From a virus, in IMG/VR virus record IMGVR_UViG_3300030099_001072, positions 1 to 25,006 of that record: a stretch of 25,006 nt of DNA, one strand, 5' to 3'. Position numbers and translations under genes: made by a program. Below the pieces are notes generated by a model. The model was not told the origin of the DNA, did not search any database, and saw nothing but the letters and a program-made list of their open reading frames with translations. Positions 21,574 through 25,006 of this stretch are shown here, piece after piece (within the stretch, counting starts at the first letter, position 1; the number at the start of each line of letters is the position of its first letter).

Positions 21574-21956
21574 TGGGTGCTCTTAAAGATTGGGTAAAAC
21601 AAGATTGGGTGCGAATCGGCACTGACGGTAAGATTAAGGGCAAATGTGGTACCTCGAAAGATAAAAAAAATCCAGACAGATGTTTACCAAGATCCAAAGC
21701 AAATAGCTTGTCACAAGCAGAACGAGCTTCTACGGCAAGAAAAAAGAAAAAAGCAGGTGCAAAAGGTAAAACAGTTGTAGGTAATACACCAGCTGCTAAA
21801 GTAAGAAAAATGAGTTCTGGAGGTGCAATACCTAGCACAAAAGCAAAAAGACCCTTTAAAGGTAAAGTAAAAACAGGTAGTGTAGTAGCTAGAGGTTGTG
21901 GCATTGTCATGGCTAATAGAAGAAAACAAACAAAAGGTTCAGTAAGTCGTACATAA
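21573..21956 (+). CDS. 127-residue Lys/Gly-rich protein
   Basis: It starts in the stop of the preceding gene (TAATG). The N-terminal part DWVKQDWVRIGTDGKIKGKC continues to GTSKDKKNPDRCLPRSKANS, a segment I associate with many marine phages; its two cysteines may form a small metal knuckle. The rest is a low-complexity Lys/Arg tail with AERASTARKKKKAGAKGK, MSSGGAIPST and VVARGCGIVMAN. Histone-like composition suggests nucleic-acid binding, unproven. Confidence 0.6.
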   Translation: MGALKDWVKQDWVRIGTDGKIKGKCGTSKDKKNPDRCLPRSKANSLSQAERASTARKKKKAGAKGKTVVGNTPAAKVRKMSSGGAIPSTKAKRPFKGKVKTGSVVARGCGIVMANRRKQTKGSVSRT

Positions 21957-21971
21957 ATAAAGGAGGTACAA

Positions 21972-22247
21972 ATGGCTATGAAAAAAAAAGGTTTTGCAAA
22001 AAAAATGACTAAAGGCGGTTCTGTCGTTAGAGGTGCTACAAAAATGAAAAAAGGTGGTGCCGTTAAAAAAATGATGGGCGGAGGTGCTGCGGGCATGAAG
22101 AAAAAAGGTTTCGCTAAAATGAAGGGTGGCGGTGCAGCCGGTATGAAAAAGAAAGGTTACGCCAAAGGCGGTGCTGCGGGCATGAGAAAAAAAGGTTTTG
22201 CCAAAGGCGGTGCTATTAAGAAGATGAGAAGAGGCGGCCGAGCATAA
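21972..22247 (+). CDS. Lys/Gly-rich repeat protein
   Basis: The 91-residue protein is built of repeats: MAMKKKGFAKKMTKGG, then three units of the form GAAGMKKKGFAK, each separated by a few residues, ending in GGAIKKMRRGGRA. It is one of the most repetitive and cationic proteins in the window. AAAGGAGGTACAA is an excellent ribosome binding site. Repeats of Lys with small residues resemble histone H1-like tails or condensing peptides; function is inferred from composition only. The gene ends directly against a GTG start. Confidence 0.65.
   Translation: MAMKKKGFAKKMTKGGSVVRGATKMKKGGAVKKMMGGGAAGMKKKGFAKMKGGGAAGMKKKGYAKGGAAGMRKKGFAKGGAIKKMRRGGRA
22083..22205 (+). repeat. Three 36-nt coding repeats
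   Basis: Units at 22083-22118, 22131-22166 and 22170-22205 each encode GAAGM followed by three basic residues, then G-F/Y-A-K. The units differ at synonymous sites, so they are not a recent exact duplication. Confidence 0.8.
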
Positions 22248-22916
22248 GTGCCTTATCTTCAAAGTAACATCCCGCATTTTAAATGCTGGGTGAGAAGAGA
22301 GTATACGCACAATCACGAAAAATATCATGGTGAATTTATTCATGCTATGGCTATTGCAGTTACTACCGTGCCGGATAGATGTTTAAGTTTTCAAATGATT
22401 TTCACAGGTTGTGAGTCTGATTTTGATGAAAGTCAAAATATAAACGGTGGGGCTATGTGGGCTCGTATGCCGATTACAGCTCTAGTTGCAGATACTCCTT
22501 TGGACAATTGGCCAGAGCCTATGCCTGTTCATTTAGTCCAACCTTGGGATTGTAGTTCTCATCATCATTCGATAGTAAAACTAGACCGAGTAAGCTCAAG
22601 TCCTTGGAAATGTAAGATTGATGGTAAGTTTTACACAGGTAAATACCTTTTTACTGTAGATTATACAGAATCAGACATAGCTGATGATCCTGCTCAACAT
22701 AAACAAAGTCATGTAATAGAATTAACTGATGCTGGTAAATGGACTGGAAATATAGTAGCATTACCTAATAATAGGGTTCGTGCAACGAGTCCTGCATTAT
22801 GGGAAACTGGTGAAGGTGCTCCTGATTTCAAACCAAGCCAGTGGATTCATAATGCAGAATGTGATAATAGTTATATGGACCCAAGTGTTACGTTTGATAA
22901 TTTGTATAAGGATTAA
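22248..22916 (+). CDS. 222-residue conserved hypothetical, GTG start
   Basis: The start is a GTG immediately after the previous stop; AAGATGAGAAG upstream is a weak ribosome binding site, so coupling is likely. The protein begins MPYLQSNIPHFKCWVRREYT and has many aromatic and His residues (SSHHHSIVKLDRVSSSPWKC, TGKYLFTVDYTES). It is a well-folded, non-repetitive protein that I recall as recurrent in marine phage genomes in the head-tail region. Histidine-rich SSHHHS could bind a metal. Function is unknown. Confidence 0.7.
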   Translation: MPYLQSNIPHFKCWVRREYTHNHEKYHGEFIHAMAIAVTTVPDRCLSFQMIFTGCESDFDESQNINGGAMWARMPITALVADTPLDNWPEPMPVHLVQPWDCSSHHHSIVKLDRVSSSPWKCKIDGKFYTGKYLFTVDYTESDIADDPAQHKQSHVIELTDAGKWTGNIVALPNNRVRATSPALWETGEGAPDFKPSQWIHNAECDNSYMDPSVTFDNLYKD

Positions 22917-22918
22917 AT

Positions 22919-23587
22919 ATGGCAACTTCTAATTCAACAGACTTCGAGCTAGATGTAGCTGAATACATTGAAGAAGCTTTTGAGCGGTGTGGCTTAGAAG
23001 TTAGGACAGGGTATGATTTAAAAACAGCAAGACGCTCCATGAATTTAATGCTAGCGGAGTGGGCAAACAGAGGTCTTAATCAATGGACTATTGAACAACG
23101 CACACAAACAGTCACAGCTGATGATGTTGATTATTCCTTAGGTACTGATGTTATAGATATTCTATCAGCCGTGGTAAGAAGAAGTGGCACAGATTTTAGT
23201 TTAAGTAGAATTAGTAGAGATAGCTATTTATCAATACCTAATAAAACTACAACAGGACGTCCAACACAGTTTTTTTTAGATAGACAGATTACACCTAATT
23301 TAAAAATATGGCCTGCTCCTGAAAATAGCACTGATGTAATTCATTATGATGCTTTAACACGAATACAGGACGCAGATGGTTCGGTAAACACTTTAGAGGT
23401 ACCTTTTAGATTTTACCCTTGTTTGACAGCTGGTTTAGCTTATTACATTTCTTTGAAAAAAAATCCTAACTTAACACAAATGTTAAAAGCGATTTATGAA
23501 GAAGAATTTGAAAGAGCTATGGGCGAGGATAGAGACCGATCAAGTTTTACAGTTACTCCTGAATACAGTTATCTGAGGAGTAATTAA
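22919..23587 (+). CDS. Head-tail adaptor/connector-like protein
   Basis: The 222-residue protein resembles short-tailed phage adaptor proteins that ring the portal: residues 12-64 (YIEEAFERCGLEVRTGYDLK, then MNLMLAEWANRGLNQWTIEQ) form the helical part, and RFYPCLTAGLAYYISLKKNP with a following long helix forms the C-terminus. The strand pair around PTQFFLDRQITPNLKIWPAP suits the beta part. Similar proteins in P22 and T7-like phages stabilise packaged DNA. Homology to a named family needs testing. A neighbouring gene at 24087 has a similar layout. Confidence 0.6.
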   Translation: MATSNSTDFELDVAEYIEEAFERCGLEVRTGYDLKTARRSMNLMLAEWANRGLNQWTIEQRTQTVTADDVDYSLGTDVIDILSAVVRRSGTDFSLSRISRDSYLSIPNKTTTGRPTQFFLDRQITPNLKIWPAPENSTDVIHYDALTRIQDADGSVNTLEVPFRFYPCLTAGLAYYISLKKNPNLTQMLKAIYEEEFERAMGEDRDRSSFTVTPEYSYLRSN

Positions 23588-24090
23588 TGGGTAGATTTGC
23601 TACAGGCAAACACGCTTACGGCATCTCAGACCGTTCAGGTATGAGATATAAATTAAGAGATATGAAATTTGAGTGGAATGGATCTTTAGTAGGTCCAGAT
23701 GAGTTTGAGCCAAAGCACCCTCAACTAGGTCCTTTTCATGTGCCCTCTGACGGTCAAGCAATTAAAAACGCAAGGCCCGCAAGAACAGAAAATCCGATTG
23801 AACGATTATTAAATCCAGACTCTTTTCTTTCAGGATCGTCAGGTTCAGCTGTAATAACTGTCACAGAACCAAGTCATGGCAGAACAACAGGAGATACCGT
23901 CAGATTTAAAAAGGTAAATGGGTTTGACGGATTTACACCATCTGTTTTGACACAGTCTATTGGGTATAGTATAACTGTAGTAACAACAGACACCTACACT
24001 TTTAGTGCTAATGGTCAAACAGCAACAACTGGAGGCTTAAAAGGTGGCGGTGTTGATGCAACGGCAGGACCAGTGAGTGTGACACCATGA
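23587..24090 (+). CDS. Virion protein with conserved N-terminus and beta-rich C-terminus
   Basis: Residues 1-60 (MGRFATGKHAYGISDRSGMR onward, with a PDEFEPKHPQLGP motif) are a segment I recall from many marine phages. Residues 80-167 form a strand-rich module (SAVITVTEPSHGRTTGDTVR, SIGYSITVVTTDTYTFSANG) resembling Ig-like or tail-surface modules. The product is likely a neck, tail or baseplate component. AGGAGTAATTA precedes the ATG, which overlaps the previous stop. It overlaps the following gene by four bases. Confidence 0.65.
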   Translation: MGRFATGKHAYGISDRSGMRYKLRDMKFEWNGSLVGPDEFEPKHPQLGPFHVPSDGQAIKNARPARTENPIERLLNPDSFLSGSSGSAVITVTEPSHGRTTGDTVRFKKVNGFDGFTPSVLTQSIGYSITVVTTDTYTFSANGQTATTGGLKGGGVDATAGPVSVTP

Positions 24091-24734
24091 GTTTTACATA
24101 CGCACAATTAAAGACAGCAATACAAGATTACACAGACAATGCTGAGACTACTTTTGTAAATCATTTAAATGACTTTATAAAAGCATCAGAAGAAAAGTTG
24201 CTAAAGTCTGTAGATCTTGATTATTTTAGAAAAAATGTAACAAGCACATTAACTTCTTCAGATCAGTTTTTAACAGTTCCAGATGATTATTTAGCATCTT
24301 TTTCGTTACAAATCACTGCTTCTGGATCAGAAAGTTTTCTTTTGCAAAAAGATGTAAATTATTTAAGAGAATATACGCCAGCTGCTTCAACAACTGGATT
24401 ACCTAAATACTATGCTAGATTTGATGAAAACAATTTTATATTGGGACCGACCCCGGACAGCAATTATACTATTGAATTACATTATTTTTACAGGCCTGCT
24501 AGTTTAACTGCTGGAGCAGATAGTGGGACAACTTGGTTAAGCACAAATGCACCATATGCTTTACTTTACGGATCTCTTATAGAAGCGTATACTTTTATGA
24601 AAGGTGAGGCCGATGTTATACAAAATTACACAAATTTGTATATGCAGTATTTAGAAAGAGTTAAAGATCTTGGAGAAGCTAGAGAAAACACAGATGGATA
24701 TAGAGTTGGTCTACCATCAAGACCGAGAACATAG
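24087..24734 (+). CDS. Phage adaptor (SU10-adaptor-like) protein
   Basis: The 215-residue protein begins MSFTYAQLKTAIQDYTDNAE, continues with FVNHLNDFIKASEEKLLKSV, and has a strand region (LTVPDDYLASFSLQI, KYYARFDENNFILGP). Its YTIELHYFYRPASL strand is followed by a C-terminal helix with YTFMKGEADVIQNYTNLYMQ. This order (helix pair, central beta, helix) is that of head-tail adaptors in podoviruses. It shares layout with the protein at 22919. Frequent residues such as P-D-D-Y-L and a Y-R-P turn fit that family. Confidence 0.7.
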   Translation: MSFTYAQLKTAIQDYTDNAETTFVNHLNDFIKASEEKLLKSVDLDYFRKNVTSTLTSSDQFLTVPDDYLASFSLQITASGSESFLLQKDVNYLREYTPAASTTGLPKYYARFDENNFILGPTPDSNYTIELHYFYRPASLTAGADSGTTWLSTNAPYALLYGSLIEAYTFMKGEADVIQNYTNLYMQYLERVKDLGEARENTDGYRVGLPSRPRT

Positions 24735-24743
24735 GAGTAGAAC

Positions 24744-25006
24744 ATGGCAACAGCAAACGCAGCAACCACCTTTTTAGAGAATAGACTTTTAAGTTTAATC
24801 TTTAAAAATAATGCAGCATCATTTAGTACACCTGGAGATAACATCTTTGTTGGATTAGCTACGGCAGTATCTAACTTTAATGATACAACAGGTGAATCTG
24901 GAGATCCCACGATAACAGAAGCAACTTTTACTAATTATGCAAGACAGCAAGTCGCAGCCTCTGGCTGGACATTAACCGCAGAATCTGCAAACACGCAAAG
25001 CTGTAC
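24744..25006 (+). CDS. Tail-fibre-like protein, 3' truncated by window edge
   Basis: Only the first 87 complete codons lie in the window. The product starts MATANAATTFLENRLLSLIF and continues with STPGDNIFVGLATAVSNFND, TTGESGD and NYARQQVAASGWTL. This matches the N-terminal domain common to phage tail-fibre-type proteins (F-x-E-N-x-x-L..., VGL-x-T, YARQ). AGGAGTAGAAC precedes the ATG. The receptor-binding part, if any, lies beyond the edge. Confidence 0.7.
   Translation, partial: MATANAATTFLENRLLSLIFKNNAASFSTPGDNIFVGLATAVSNFNDTTGESGDPTITEATFTNYARQQVAASGWTLTAESANTQSC

Noticed and set aside
21557-22096. Long reverse-strand open frame (179 codons) opposite the Lys-rich genes
   Set aside because: Its Phe/Pro-rich translation mirrors the Lys/Gly codons on the + strand, where good ribosome binding sites and gene coupling exist.
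22083-22205. CRISPR-like array suggested by regularly spaced repeats
   Set aside because: The repeats are in frame, code for protein, differ at synonymous positions and have spacers of only 12 and 3 nt.

Overview
This window looks like the structural half, plus an adjoining accessory block, of a tailed double-stranded DNA bacteriophage (Caudoviricetes), most likely an uncultured marine phage. All genes with support lie on the + strand, packed tightly with frequent ATGA/TAATG overlaps. I see no ribosomal RNA, tRNA, metabolic or replication genes. The marine assignment is inference. It rests on low GC, on a set of very small Lys/Gly-rich proteins, and on several conserved-hypothetical families that I associate with environmental marine phage contigs. 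A SAR11- or SAR116-like alphaproteobacterial host is possible but not shown by the sequence.

Region 1 (1-6941, AT-rich). A regulatory-looking leader holds six TGTAAC/GTTACA motifs. Next come a terminase small subunit and a VRR-NUC-type nuclease that overlaps it by 110 nt, followed by a run of small, mostly acidic genes of unknown function. The genes after the nuclease sit in short cassettes that end in strong intrinsic terminators (five in about 3.9 kb). Most cassettes open with a recurring leader of the form CACATAT..TATAGGAGA. The last two larger genes encode a DUF932-family protein and a Cys-rich GP88-like protein.

Region 2 (6942-7385). This is non-coding, with CAGCTG-centred palindromes and a good sigma70-like promoter ahead of the terminase large subunit. 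It marks the switch to a visibly more GC-rich late block.

Region 3 (7386-15901). This holds the terminase large subunit, a small protein, and a 972-residue multidomain protein. That protein combines a YaaA/DUF6884-like region, an ADP-ribosyltransferase-like region and an HEILH zinc-peptidase motif, and resembles phage 'polyvalent' proteins. After it come the portal and a cluster of small membrane proteins (a 25-residue peptide, an EF-hand two-helix membrane protein, a holin of the 3-TM type) and a mini zinc ribbon.

Region 4 (15957-19596). A small helical protein, a GroES-like co-chaperonin, a scaffold-like protein, two probable capsid-associated proteins and the major capsid protein, closed by a terminator.

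Region 5 (19597-25006). Two small beta-rich proteins, then a chain of small proteins that are mostly extremely basic. These are followed by a conserved hypothetical, two adaptor/connector-like proteins, a virion protein with a beta-rich repeat-like C-terminus, and the start of a tail-fibre-like gene cut by the window edge.

The genes would work together as follows: the terminase pair and portal package DNA; scaffold, co-chaperonin and coat build the head; adaptors join head to a probably short tail; the holin set contributes to lysis. The 972-residue protein is the best candidate for an undescribed effector carried into the host. The basic protein cluster is a candidate virion DNA-binding set.
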